A DNA stretch of 64,000 bases from an uncultured Christensenella sp. (GCA_910585685.1 CAJUEO010000006.1:1-64000), one strand, 5' to 3'. Positions 32,449 through 40,837 are shown, counted from the first letter of the stretch. Translations and numbers: made by a program. Notes: a model not told the origin generated them from the letters alone.

Positions 32449-33777
32449 ATGAAAAAGCTAATAATTGCAATTATTGCGGTAACGGTGTCCGCTATGTTGC
32501 TATTGGGTGGCTGCGTCAATCTTTCCGGAGTGGACGGCAAGGACGGCCGCGACGGCAAAGACGCTTCTATCCGTGAAATATTTGAGGAAACAAACAAAGA
32601 AAGATTAAAAGAAGGGCTTGATGAGCTCAATTTTTTGGAATTTATAGAAGAGTACCTCAAATATGACAGTTCTACTATTGAAAACAGCGTTTCATTGCAG
32701 ACAAATATAAACAACTCGCTGCGTTCGGCAGTATCGGTTCGTGCGGATTTCACTGTAACGGCATACAGTTGGGGCAAGCCCATAACACAAACTCAGACTT
32801 ATTTCGGCGGTGGGGTTATAATAGACCTCGATAAAGAAAGCGGCAACGCGCTTGCGGTTACCAACTGCCACGTTGTATATAATGAAAACGCAACCAAAAA
32901 AATTTCTCAAAATGTTTATCTGTATCTGTACGGACAGGACGGTGACTATACAAATCCCAATTGCGCTATCTCCGCAAAGGTAATAGGCGCGTCCCAAACT
33001 TACGATATCGCGCTGTTGAAGGTTGAAAATAACGATATATTAAAAAACAGCGACGCTGCCTCGGCAAGCTTCGATACAAGCGACGACGTTTACACGGGGG
33101 AAACCGTATATGCTATCGGCAATCCCGAAGGTTACGGAATGTCCGCAACACAGGGAATTATAAGCAAAGAGAGCGAAACTATTTCAATTAATTTATCTGC
33201 CTCCTCATATTTGCAAAATATCAAGGAATATAGGGTAATAAGGACGGACGCGGCAATAAACAGCGGAAACTCGGGCGGCGGACTTTTCAACCGCACCGGA
33301 AAACTTGTCGGCATAGTAAACTCGAAATCGGGAGAGAGCGACGTTGACAATATGGGCTTCGCGCTTCCGTCAAGCAACGTTCGGCGGCTTGTCAATCTTA
33401 TGCTTGACAGCTATAATTCAAACGGTTTTTCGGGCTCGAACGGAATAGTTCGCGCATATCTGAAAGCCGAATATACCTCTCAGCCCAAGGCTTCCAATTG
33501 GAACGAGTCAAAGGGAGTTTACGAAATTTTTGAAAGCGTTTCAATCAACGTTGCTGCGGACGGACTTGAGGTTGACGACGCTGTTCGAGCAATAAAGCTT
33601 TTTGACGGCAACGGAAATGTTGTGGAGGACAGGGAGGTAACAAGGCTGTATCATCTCGACGACGTTTTGCTTTCGGCGCGTATTGGCTATATTGCCGAAG
33701 TCACTGTGTCGCGCGGCGGCTTGGAACAGGTAATTACTGTTCCTATAACAGCCTCGCACTTTGTTTCAATGGATTAA
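32449..33777 (+). CDS. Trypsin-like (S1C/HtrA-type) serine protease, lipoprotein
   Basis: Secreted, membrane-anchored protease of 442 residues. Lipobox LLLGGC gives a lipid-modified Cys22; residues 28-38 are a collagen-like GVDGKDGRDGKDA; a helical stalk follows. The protease domain carries the catalytic triad His141 in TNCHVV, Asp186 in YDIALLK and Ser275 in NSGNSGGGLF, the trypsin/HtrA pattern. There is no C-terminal PDZ domain; instead about 110 residues of unassigned beta-rich sequence follow. Likely role is protein quality control or signalling at the outer face of the membrane. Single gene with its own promoter and terminator. Confidence 0.92.
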   Translation: MKKLIIAIIAVTVSAMLLLGGCVNLSGVDGKDGRDGKDASIREIFEETNKERLKEGLDELNFLEFIEEYLKYDSSTIENSVSLQTNINNSLRSAVSVRADFTVTAYSWGKPITQTQTYFGGGVIIDLDKESGNALAVTNCHVVYNENATKKISQNVYLYLYGQDGDYTNPNCAISAKVIGASQTYDIALLKVENNDILKNSDAASASFDTSDDVYTGETVYAIGNPEGYGMSATQGIISKESETISINLSASSYLQNIKEYRVIRTDAAINSGNSGGGLFNRTGKLVGIVNSKSGESDVDNMGFALPSSNVRRLVNLMLDSYNSNGFSGSNGIVRAYLKAEYTSQPKASNWNESKGVYEIFESVSINVAADGLEVDDAVRAIKLFDGNGNVVEDREVTRLYHLDDVLLSARIGYIAEVTVSRGGLEQVITVPITASHFVSMD

Positions 33778-33785
33778 TTAAAATA

Positions 33786-33814
33786 TTAAAAGCGCCTTTA
33801 AAGGCGCTTTTTTT
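33786..33814. terminator. Bidirectional terminator
   Basis: AAAGCGCC TTTAAA GGCGCTTT is a near-perfect palindrome followed by seven T, between the protease gene and the convergent metA. Confidence 0.9.
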
Positions 33815-34730
33815 ATACTTCGTTTATGTTGTAAGGCGTAACCTGGTAGACGTAATAGTTGAGCCAATTTATGTAAAAAAGGTTGGCTGTCGAAGTCCAA
33901 TTCATCTTTACTTCGTTCATTTGTTTGTCGGCAAAGTAATTGACGGGCGGCTTAATATCAAGCCCCTTCGAAAGGTCGCGCTCGTACTCGTTTTTAAGCG
34001 TAAACCTGTCGTACTCCATATGTCCGGTTACAAACACCTGTCTATTGTCGCAGCTCTTTATAATAGAGGCACCGGCGCGCTTCGAGTACGCTAAAATTTT
34101 AAGGTTGTCAATGTGCAGAATGTCCTTTGCATAAATGATAGTGTGCCTCGAATGCGGCATATGAAATTCATCTGAAATGCCGCGCATAAGCGGCTCGGCA
34201 ACTCCGTCGTTTATCTTTTGGTGCGCAAAAATGCCAAAGCACTTTTCCTTTAAAGGGTGCTTTTTAATGCCGTAAAAATAGTGCAGCGCGGCTTGCGCTC
34301 CCCAGCAGATAAAAAGCGTGGAAGTGACGTTCAGCTTGGTCCAATCTAAAATTTCTTTAAGTTCGTTCCAATATGTAACTTGCTCGAACGCCATATTCTC
34401 AACGGGCGCGCCCGTTATAATCATACCGTCGAATTTATTGTTTTTAACCTCGTCAAACGTCTTGTAAAACTTATCCAAATGCGTTTTATCGGTGTGGGTT
34501 GCGTTGTAGGTCGAAGTTTTTATAAGTGTGACGTTTACCTGCAAGGGGGAGTTGGACAAAAGTCGCATAAACTGCGTTTCCGTAGTTTCCTTGGTCGGCA
34601 TAAGGTTCAATATCGCTATTTCTATGGGGCGGATTTCCTGCGTGACCGCACGCATTTTATCCATTACGAAAATTTTTTCGTCGGTAAGAATTTTAAAAGC
34701 CGGAATATCTTTATCGATGACAATGGGCAT
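33813..34730 (-). CDS. metA: Homoserine O-acyltransferase (MetA family), probably acetyl-CoA type
   Basis: First committed step of methionine synthesis, acylating homoserine. The 305-residue protein has catalytic Cys142 in FICWGAQAALHYFYG, with His237 and Glu239 in GHMEYDR forming the rest of the site. Residue 111 in ITGAPVE is Glu. In this family Glu at 111 is linked to acetyl-CoA use and Gly (E. coli) to succinyl-CoA use, so the product is probably O-acetylhomoserine, which fits the O-acetylhomoserine sulfhydrylase beside it. It is the last gene of the secG-rnr-smpB-metY-metA operon, 3 bp after metY. Specificity is inferred, not shown. Confidence 0.93.
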   Translation of the reverse strand: MPIVIDKDIPAFKILTDEKIFVMDKMRAVTQEIRPIEIAILNLMPTKETTETQFMRLLSNSPLQVNVTLIKTSTYNATHTDKTHLDKFYKTFDEVKNNKFDGMIITGAPVENMAFEQVTYWNELKEILDWTKLNVTSTLFICWGAQAALHYFYGIKKHPLKEKCFGIFAHQKINDGVAEPLMRGISDEFHMPHSRHTIIYAKDILHIDNLKILAYSKRAGASIIKSCDNRQVFVTGHMEYDRFTLKNEYERDLSKGLDIKPPVNYFADKQMNEVKMNWTSTANLFYINWLNYYVYQVTPYNINEV

Positions 34731-34733
34731 AAT

Positions 34734-36005
34734 TTAAACCTTTTCCAATGCTTGTTCCAAATCGGCAATAATGTCGTCGGCGTTTTCTATTCCGACGGAC
34801 AGTCTTATAAGGTTGTGCGGCACGCCTGCGGCTTTCAAATCTTCCTCCGAAAGCTGCCTGTGCGTGGTGGAAGCCGGGTGCAGAACGCAGCTTCTCACGT
34901 CGGCAACGTGCGTTTCCTGTGTAATTAGTTGCAGCGCCTCTAAAAACTTGGCGCATTTTTCCACGCTGCCCTTAATGCCGAAGCTCATCATACCGCCTTG
35001 ACCGTCGGGCATATACTTCATTGCAAGCGCGTGATACTTGTTGTCGGGAAGCGAGGGGTGGTTAATCCACTCTATTTTTGCGTTATTTTTGAGAAACAGC
35101 GCAACTTTTTTAGCGTTTTCGCTGTGGCGTTCCATTCTGAGCGCAAGGGTGTCGCTGCCTATGTACGAAATAAATCCGTTTTGCGGACTCATAATGGCGC
35201 CGAAGTCGCGCATCATCTGCGCACGGCACTTAGTTCCGAACGCAACGGGCAAGTCCGCATATACCAAACCGTGATAGCTTTCGTCGGGTTCGTTAAACGA
35301 TTTATAGCGCGCGTTGCCCTTAAAATTAAAGTTGCCCAAATCAATAATCACACCGCCGAGCGCCGCCGCGTGTCCGTCAAGATACTTTGACGAGGAATGA
35401 ATTACAAGGTGCGCGCCCCATTTTTTGGGTTGGCACAAAACGGGTGTCGCAAGCGTGTTGTCAACCGCAAATAAAACTTCGTGTTTTTGTGCGATTTTTG
35501 AAATTTTTTCGAAGTCGAGAACAATTATCGAAGGGTTTGCAACCGTTTCGGTAAATATCATTTTTGTTCTGTCGTCAATCAGCTTTTCAATCTCTTCCGC
35601 GGGCGCGTCGGGGTTAAAAAATCTGCACTCTATTCCCAGCTTCGGCAAGGTTGTGGAAAACAAATTGTATGTTCCGCCGTAAATTGCCGAGGACGAAATA
35701 ATGTTATCACCCGACCCTGCAACGGTAAAAACAGCAAGCGAAGTGGCTGACATACCCGAAGCGCAGCCAATGCCGCAGACGCCGCCTTCAAGCGCGGCAA
35801 CTTTTCCCTCAAAAGCCGCAACCGTCGGGTTGGCAAGACGGGAGTAGAAGTAGCCCTCGCTCTTCAAATCGAATAAGTCCGCCATTTCCTGCGTTTTGGG
35901 ATAGAAAAAGGTGGTCGACTGAGCTATAGTCGGAATTCTGCTCTCTCCCGATTTGGGGGAGTAACCTGCCTGAACGCAGAGCGTGTCTATCTTAAAATTT
36001 TTCAT
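34734..36005 (-). CDS. metY: O-acetylhomoserine sulfhydrylase (Cys/Met PLP family)
   Basis: PLP-dependent enzyme of 423 residues making homocysteine or methionine thiol precursors from O-acetylhomoserine and sulfide. Conserved blocks: TLCVQAGY at the start, YSRLANPT (about 50), GCASGMSA, and the PLP lysine in HSSSKYLDGH (about 205). The sequence AVDNTLATP is typical of the OAH sulfhydrylase/MetY and gamma-lyase branch. Start chosen at ATG 36005, 5 nt after GAGGT; the longer open frame upstream to 36128 overlaps smpB and is not needed. Gene order and 3-bp gap to metA support direct sulfhydrylation as the methionine route. No SAM riboswitch precedes it, unlike metK. Confidence 0.9.
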   Translation of the reverse strand: MKNFKIDTLCVQAGYSPKSGESRIPTIAQSTTFFYPKTQEMADLFDLKSEGYFYSRLANPTVAAFEGKVAALEGGVCGIGCASGMSATSLAVFTVAGSGDNIISSSAIYGGTYNLFSTTLPKLGIECRFFNPDAPAEEIEKLIDDRTKMIFTETVANPSIIVLDFEKISKIAQKHEVLFAVDNTLATPVLCQPKKWGAHLVIHSSSKYLDGHAAALGGVIIDLGNFNFKGNARYKSFNEPDESYHGLVYADLPVAFGTKCRAQMMRDFGAIMSPQNGFISYIGSDTLALRMERHSENAKKVALFLKNNAKIEWINHPSLPDNKYHALAMKYMPDGQGGMMSFGIKGSVEKCAKFLEALQLITQETHVADVRSCVLHPASTTHRQLSEEDLKAAGVPHNLIRLSVGIENADDIIADLEQALEKV

Positions 36006-36021
36006 AGTTGACCTCGTAAAA

Positions 36022-36474
36022 TTATCTGTATTCTTTAAGCTGTCTGTCAAGCGCGCGTTTTTCGTCGCGTTCGGCAATAGTTCTTTTTTTGTCGTAGTTC
36101 TGTTTGCCCTTGCAAAGCGCAATTTCAACTTTTATAAGACTGCCCGAAAAATACAGCGCAAGCGGAACAATGGTGTATCCCTTTTCGTTTATTTTTCCGG
36201 CAAGTCTGAAAAGCTCGTGCTTGTGCATAAGCAGCCGTCTGTCGCGCTTCGAGTCCTTTACCGAAAATGCTCCGGCTTTGTCATAGAGGGGAATGTGCAG
36301 ATTTTTTAAAGTCAGCTCTCCGTTTTTCAAAATACAAAAGCTGTCCTTCAAGTTGCAGTTGCCAAGCCTCAGTTGCTTGACTTCCGCACCCTCCAAAACT
36401 ATTCCGGCTTCGAATTTTTCTATTACGAAATACTCGTAAAGCGCGTATTTGTTGTAAGCAATTTGTTTAGTCAT
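36022..36474 (-). CDS. smpB: SsrA-binding protein SmpB
   Basis: Binds tmRNA and brings it to stalled ribosomes for trans-translation. 150 residues, with the family opening NKYALYEYFVIEKFEAGIVLEGAEVKQL-type blocks (IVLEGAEVKQLR at about 24-36), LKNLHIPLYD, and the basic C-terminal tail rich in Lys/Arg needed for decoding-centre entry. Standard neighbour of rnr. No ssrA gene itself is seen nearby on either strand. RBS present after rnr. Confidence 0.97.
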   Translation of the reverse strand: MTKQIAYNKYALYEYFVIEKFEAGIVLEGAEVKQLRLGNCNLKDSFCILKNGELTLKNLHIPLYDKAGAFSVKDSKRDRRLLMHKHELFRLAGKINEKGYTIVPLALYFSGSLIKVEIALCKGKQNYDKKRTIAERDEKRALDRQLKEYR

Positions 36475-36493
36475 TTTCTATATTATATAATAA

Positions 36494-38467
36494 TTATTTG
36501 TGTATTTGCAAACCTTTTTGTCCGACAAGTTTAAAAATAACTCTAAGCCTGCCAAGGTCGCAGTCGACGACTTTTATTTTTACTTTATCCCCGAGTCTGA
36601 ACTTGTTTTTCGCGCCCTTTAATAAAAACTTATCCTCGAAATATTCATACTCGTCTTTCGGCAAGTCCTCAAGCGGAACAATGCCCTCTATCGTGTTGTC
36701 AAGCTCGCAAAATATTCCAAAGCCCGTGACTCCCGAAATTACCGCGTCAAACTCCTCACCCAACCTTTCGTTCATATATGCAAGCTTGTACAAGTCGTCG
36801 ACTTTGCGCTCGCATTCGTCGGCAACGCGCTCCCTTGCGGAAGTATCTATTCCCGACTCGTGCGCTATGCGCCCGTATAATTTTATGGCGTTTTCTTTCT
36901 TGCCCGATAAAATTTCTTTTAAGTTTCTGTGTACAAACAAATCGGGATAGCGGCGGATAGGGGAGGTAAAGTGGCAGTAACATTCCGAAGCCAAGCCGAA
37001 GTGCCCCAAATTTTCCTCGCAGTAACGCGCCTTTTGCATAGAGCGCAGCATTACTTTATTTATAATCGAGTAAAAGGGTTTGTCCTCGCAGTGCGTCAAA
37101 ATGTTCTGGAAATCTATAGGCTTTAAATCGCTTACGTCACCTCGGGCGTTTACACCCAAATCCCGTAAAAATGCAAAAAACGAGCTTGCTTTGTCTTCCG
37201 AAGGGCTTTCATGCACGCGGTAAAGGCAGGGTGCACCGTGCTTTTGCAAAAATTCGGCAACCGCCTCGTTGGCGGAAATCATAAATTGCTCTATAATGCG
37301 TTGCGAAATCGTGCGCTCGGCGTTTGGTATAACAATTTCTCCGTTTCCGTCAACGTAAATATGTGCCTCTTTCACGTCGAGCGTAACGTTGCCAAGCTTT
37401 TCACGCCGCCTTTCCATTGCAAGGCAAAGCGTTTCCATATCCCTTACGATGTCTACTATGTCGGAATATTTTTCGCATAACTTTGCATCATTCTCGCAAA
37501 TTGCCGTAATCTCGTTATAGGTGGTGCGATGCCTGCTGCAAATTACCGAGTTGTAAATTTTGTAGCTGACTCTCTCTCCGTCGGGAGTAAACGTCATCAC
37601 GCAGGACATTGCGTATCTGTCCTCTCCCTCGTTCAAAGAGCAAGCCCCGTTGGAAAGCTCTTTGGGCAGCATGGGCAGAACCCTGTCGGGAAAATAAACG
37701 CTGGTGCCGCGATCGTAAGCGTTTCTGTCCAAAACGGAAGCAAACTTAACGTAATGGCTGACGTCGGCAATGTGTACGCCAAGCACAAAATTTTCCCCCT
37801 GCCTTTCTAAGGATACGCCGTCGTCGATGTCGCGCGTGTCCTCTCCGTCGATAGTTATAATCAACTTATCGCGGAAATCTTTTCTGGTACCTAAAACAAT
37901 CTTTTCTTCGGCAGCTTCGCGCGCTTGGTCTATAACGTTTTGCGGAAATTCTTCTTCGAGATTATACGAGCGGATAATAGATAATTCCTCCGTCAGCAAA
38001 TCTCCCTCCTCACCCAAAATTTCAATAACTTTGCCTTCTGGCGCTTTGTTTTTGGGAAAAGCGCAAACTTCGCAAACAACTTTATCTCCGCCTTTTGCGC
38101 CGAGGGTAGAGGAGGGGTTTATAAAAATCGTGGGCTGCTTTGAGTTATCGGGATAGACAAAGGCGTAGTTTCTGTCGCGTTCGAAAGTGCCTATAACTTT
38201 CTTTAAACCGCGTTCGGTAATGCGTATAACGTACGCTTCGTCCTTAGTGCCGCGCCTGTGCGCAAAAATAACCTTATCTCCGTGATATGCGCCGTTCACG
38301 TCGCGGCGCGGTACAAAAAAGTCGTGTCCCAAATCCTCGTCGGGTATGATAAATACAAAGCCGCGGTCTGTGCCCGAAACCGTGCCCGTGTACGTTTTAT
38401 CGCGCTTATTTTTGGCTTTTGCGCTCTTTCTTGTAAAACTTTTAAAAACTTTTTTTGTATTGTTCAT
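36494..38467 (-). CDS. rnr: Ribonuclease R
   Basis: 3'-5' exoribonuclease of the RNase II family, 657 residues. N-terminal cold-shock-like domains, then the RNB catalytic domain with ITIDGEDTRDIDDGVSL (about 203-219), where the aspartates coordinate the catalytic metal, VHIADVSHYV, and a C-terminal S1 domain (about 570-645, GFGIFCELDNTIEGIVP). It is somewhat shorter than E. coli RNase R (about 813), matching the compact Bacillota forms. It degrades structured RNA and non-stop mRNAs together with SmpB-tmRNA. The hairpin at 38489-38514 lies between secG and rnr. Confidence 0.96.
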   Translation of the reverse strand: MNNTKKVFKSFTRKSAKAKNKRDKTYTGTVSGTDRGFVFIIPDEDLGHDFFVPRRDVNGAYHGDKVIFAHRRGTKDEAYVIRITERGLKKVIGTFERDRNYAFVYPDNSKQPTIFINPSSTLGAKGGDKVVCEVCAFPKNKAPEGKVIEILGEEGDLLTEELSIIRSYNLEEEFPQNVIDQAREAAEEKIVLGTRKDFRDKLIITIDGEDTRDIDDGVSLERQGENFVLGVHIADVSHYVKFASVLDRNAYDRGTSVYFPDRVLPMLPKELSNGACSLNEGEDRYAMSCVMTFTPDGERVSYKIYNSVICSRHRTTYNEITAICENDAKLCEKYSDIVDIVRDMETLCLAMERRREKLGNVTLDVKEAHIYVDGNGEIVIPNAERTISQRIIEQFMISANEAVAEFLQKHGAPCLYRVHESPSEDKASSFFAFLRDLGVNARGDVSDLKPIDFQNILTHCEDKPFYSIINKVMLRSMQKARYCEENLGHFGLASECYCHFTSPIRRYPDLFVHRNLKEILSGKKENAIKLYGRIAHESGIDTSARERVADECERKVDDLYKLAYMNERLGEEFDAVISGVTGFGIFCELDNTIEGIVPLEDLPKDEYEYFEDKFLLKGAKNKFRLGDKVKIKVVDCDLGRLRVIFKLVGQKGLQIHK

Positions 38468-38488
38468 ATGTATATAAATTCCAAAATT

Positions 38489-38514
38489 AAAGGCGGCTAT
38501 ATAGCCGCCTTTGT
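38489..38514 (-). terminator. Intergenic hairpin between secG and rnr
   Basis: AAAGGCGGCTAT and ATAGCCGCCTTT form a perfect 12-bp palindrome in the 54-bp gap. On the minus strand it is followed by TTTAATTTT, a broken T-tract, so it may act as a partial terminator or processing site that lowers expression of rnr, smpB, metY and metA relative to secG. Confidence 0.55.
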
Positions 38515-38521
38515 ATGTCTA

Positions 38522-38821
38522 TTAAATAAGTATTATCTGTACAATGTACTGAACTATTGCAAGTACGCTTATAACGCCGAGAACAATCCACGACCATTTT
38601 TTAAGCTTGCTCTCAATAGAAGTGCCCTTATTCTTGCCGTAGAAAGTTTCGCTTGAAGCGGTTATACCCTGAATACCTTCGGAGTTGCTCTTTTGGAATA
38701 AAACAAGCAAAATCCCGAACAGTGCGGCAAGGAAAATAGCCACAAGACAAATAATATTGAATACCCAATAAACCACATAGGCGGTATCGCCGAGTTGTGC
38801 TGCCATTAAATGCATTAGCAT
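38522..38821 (-). CDS. secG: SecG preprotein translocase subunit
   Basis: Two-helix accessory membrane subunit of the SecYEG channel, 99 residues. Helix 1 at about 14-42, cytoplasmic loop LFQKSNSEGIQGITASS (close to the family loop QxxKGGGLGGxFGG in position but not sequence), then helix 2 at about 75-97. First gene of the secG-rnr-smpB-metY-metA operon. RBS GAGGG precedes the ATG, and a consensus promoter lies just upstream. Confidence 0.9.
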   Translation of the reverse strand: MLMHLMAAQLGDTAYVVYWVFNIICLVAIFLAALFGILLVLFQKSNSEGIQGITASSETFYGKNKGTSIESKLKKWSWIVLGVISVLAIVQYIVQIILI

Positions 38822-38851
38822 AATTAACCCTCAATAATGTTTTACCCAAAA

Positions 38852-38880
38852 ATTATAACACAGTAAAAATAATTTTTCAA
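38852..38880 (-). promoter_or_regulatory. Promoter of the secG operon
   Basis: Minus strand TTGAAA (38880-38875), 17-bp spacer, TATAAT (38857-38852). Confidence 0.82.
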
Positions 38881-38886
38881 TCGATT

Positions 38887-39867
38887 TTAGCTTGTTTTTT
38901 CAATATTTTTCTCATCTTCGGGTATTTTTTGCCGTCGTTCCCCAAATTTATTTATAATAAATATGCCAAGGCACACCAAAATAAGCGCAACAAGCGTCAA
39001 GGGGTTGAAAAGCTGCTCGCTTTCGCTGAGAATAATTGCGGAAAATAGCGCGCCGAACAGCGGATTTGTGCTTTTGAATACGGCAACTTTCGAAACGGGG
39101 TTGTATTTAAGTAAAAAGCCCTGTAAAGTAAATGCGCATGCGGACAAAAAACCGAGATAAATCAAAAGGAATATCGCACCAACCGAAACTTGCGGAATGC
39201 TTCCGCCAAAGCTTAAACCTATAATAATTAGCACTATTCCGCCGATAAAAAACTGATATCCGCACAAAACCGAGGTATCCTCGCGCTTTGAAAACACTTT
39301 TACAAGTCCGGCGGCAATAGCCGACGACAGACCAGAAAAAATTATAAAACCTTCCCCGAGTATTGTAAAATCAAAGGAAAAATCTCCGCCGAAATTAATT
39401 AAAACAACTCCGCCGAAGCCGAGAATACAGCCGCAAAGTTTGACAAGGTTAAATTTTTCGGTGCGGAATAAAAAGCATGCGGAAAGTATTGTGAAAAATA
39501 CGCCCAATCCGTTTAAAACGCTCGATTTTACGCCCGTAGTGTTGGCAAGCCCTATATAGAAAAACGTGTATTGAAGAATTGTCTGAAACACGCCCAAAAC
39601 AAGCACACGCCAAATATTTTCGGGTTTGGGATACAAAAATTTTTTACGCGCAATCGAAGAAAACAAAATTACCATAGCGCCTGCAAGCGTAAATCTTGTT
39701 CCTGCAAAAAGTATTAGAGAGGGAATGCTTTGGGTGTCTATTTCAAATAGAGAATATCCTATTTTAACGCACGGGAAGGCGCTGCCCCACAAAATACAGC
39801 AAAATATTGCACCCAAGCATACGACTGAATTTTTAGAAAAAAATTTTTCAGGCTCTTTTATAAGCAT
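38887..39867 (-). CDS. EamA/DMT-family transporter
   Basis: Inner-membrane transporter of about 326 residues with ten predicted helices in two five-helix EamA repeats (about 15-150 and 170-310). The phrase WGSAFPCVKIG at the first helix and GxxFxx repeats are typical of the drug/metabolite superfamily, which exports small metabolites; the substrate is unknown. Start chosen at ATG 39867; the upstream codons in the same frame lie in the promoter. Only 9 nt separate a TATAAT from the ATG and there is no SD, so the mRNA is near-leaderless. It is transcribed toward secG but from its own promoter. Confidence 0.85.
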   Translation of the reverse strand: MLIKEPEKFFSKNSVVCLGAIFCCILWGSAFPCVKIGYSLFEIDTQSIPSLILFAGTRFTLAGAMVILFSSIARKKFLYPKPENIWRVLVLGVFQTILQYTFFYIGLANTTGVKSSVLNGLGVFFTILSACFLFRTEKFNLVKLCGCILGFGGVVLINFGGDFSFDFTILGEGFIIFSGLSSAIAAGLVKVFSKREDTSVLCGYQFFIGGIVLIIIGLSFGGSIPQVSVGAIFLLIYLGFLSACAFTLQGFLLKYNPVSKVAVFKSTNPLFGALFSAIILSESEQLFNPLTLVALILVCLGIFIINKFGERRQKIPEDEKNIEKTS

Positions 39868-39876
39868 AACACTAAT

Positions 39877-39905
39877 ATTATATTGCAAATTAAAAATTTA
39901 GGCAA
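39877..39905 (-). promoter_or_regulatory. Promoter of the EamA gene, near-leaderless
   Basis: Minus strand TTGCCT (39905-39900), 17-bp spacer, TATAAT (39882-39877). The -35 and -10 hexamers equal those of the radical SAM gene promoter at 16787-16815. Confidence 0.75.
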
Positions 39906-39917
39906 GCATTAGCGCTT

Positions 39918-40105
39918 TTATTCTGCAAGTCCAAGTAAATAGTCTACGCTTTCATCAAAAAACTTTGCAAGCACTATAAGTGCGGAAGCGGTGGGTTCCG
40001 TCTTATTCAGCTCCCATTTTGCTATTGCGGACTGACTTATTCCGGTTGCATTTGACTTAAATTATTAATGTTTCTCAGTTCTCTCAATCTGTCGCTGAAT
40101 TGCAT
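39918..40105 (-). pseudogene. Broken Xre-family regulator
   Basis: Minus-strand remnant of a helix-turn-helix protein. From ATG 40105 the frame reads MQFSDRLRELRNINNLSQMQ and hits a stop; one frame over, the rest of the fold is intact: GISQSAIAKWELNKTEPTAS then LAKFFDESVDYLLGLAE, ending at 39918. The join lacks about 4-5 residues of helix 2, so a short deletion with a frameshift near 40050 is the simplest explanation. The gene faces a membrane-protein gene at 40200 and its own -10 box (TATAAT, 40117-40112) ends 6 nt before the ATG. A sequencing error cannot be excluded, but the missing residues argue for a true deletion. Confidence 0.8.
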
Positions 40106-40126
40106 AACTGGATTATAGCCGATTTT

Positions 40127-40169
40127 AAGTCCAAAAAGACTTGACAAGTCTTATAAGACTTATTATAAT
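40127..40169 (+). promoter_or_regulatory. Promoter with palindromic operators
   Basis: TTGACA (40141-40146), 17-bp spacer, TATAAT (40164-40169). AAGTC/GACTT half-sites alternate at 40127, 40138, 40146 and 40157, giving the perfect palindromes AAGACTTGACAAGTCTT (40136-40152) and AAGTCTTATAAGACTT (40146-40161). They cover the -35 box and the whole spacer, so a bound repressor would block RNA polymerase. The natural ligand is the Xre protein encoded divergently, which is now broken. Confidence 0.8.
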
Positions 40170-40199
40170 GAAGCTAAGTTATAAAAAAGGAGAAAAAAT

Positions 40200-40784
40200 A
40201 TGAAAGTTGCAAGTTGGATTATAGGTATCCTTGCATATTTAGCAATACCTGTAATGCTTATGTTTTGGAAGTTTTCGGACGACGGTATGGGGGTTACGGG
40301 ACTCTTTGAATATTTAATCGTAGGCGCCGTTTTTTGGCTGATATTGGGTTTTATATCGCATATTTTAATTGCGAAGTATCGCAATACATACGGCGGGCAG
40401 ACGTTTTGGTATGTAAGTACATTTGTGCCTTACATAATACCCTTTATAATTTTTTATGCGATAATATTGATACTTACCTTTATCGATTGGTTTATCTACG
40501 TTATTTTTGACAAGCACTATGTGTTGAATTTTATTAAGTCAATTAAAGAAATGCTGTTCGGTACTAAAAGGCCCACGGCTAAGGATATAAGCTCCGGAGA
40601 CGCATGTGTAATAATCGATAACGGATTTGAAAGGGTGCTCGTATTCATAGAAACAAAGCAAGACCACGATAACGGAAAAATGTACAACAGGTTCAGGGAC
40701 GATACCGATAAGTATTGGCGTTCATACGACGGCAATCAAACTTTTATAAAGGAAACTTTAGAACAGACAAGCAGAGGATATTAA
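40200..40784 (+). CDS. Membrane protein with VIIDxGxERVL C-terminal domain
   Basis: A 194-residue protein with three predicted membrane helices (about 3-22, 34-56, 75-105) and a cytoplasmic C-terminal domain of about 60 residues, containing ACVIIDNGFERVLVF and DDTDKYWRSYDGNQTF. The same signature ends the much larger protein at 46215-47900 (DYVIIDGGYERVLKY, then DDIGRTWFTDDNGSTF), so the domain is shared by two genes in this region. Good RBS AAGGAG (40188-40193). It is controlled by the operator promoter at 40127-40169. Family and function not recognised. Confidence 0.82.
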   Translation: MKVASWIIGILAYLAIPVMLMFWKFSDDGMGVTGLFEYLIVGAVFWLILGFISHILIAKYRNTYGGQTFWYVSTFVPYIIPFIIFYAIILILTFIDWFIYVIFDKHYVLNFIKSIKEMLFGTKRPTAKDISSGDACVIIDNGFERVLVFIETKQDHDNGKMYNRFRDDTDKYWRSYDGNQTFIKETLEQTSRGY

Positions 40785-40825
40785 TAAAAAATCGCCTGCC
40801 GCATAAAACGGCAGGCGATTTTTTA
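40785..40825. terminator. Bidirectional terminator
   Basis: AAAAAATCGCCTGCC and GGCAGGCGATTTTTT pair around a GCATAAAAC loop, between the membrane-protein gene and the convergent gpmI. Confidence 0.9.
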
Positions 40826-40837
40826 TTATTGCAATAA

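Noticed and set aside
36006..36128. Upstream start for metY
   Set aside because: It lies inside smpB. ATG 36005 with GAGGT 5 nt upstream fits the family N-terminus.
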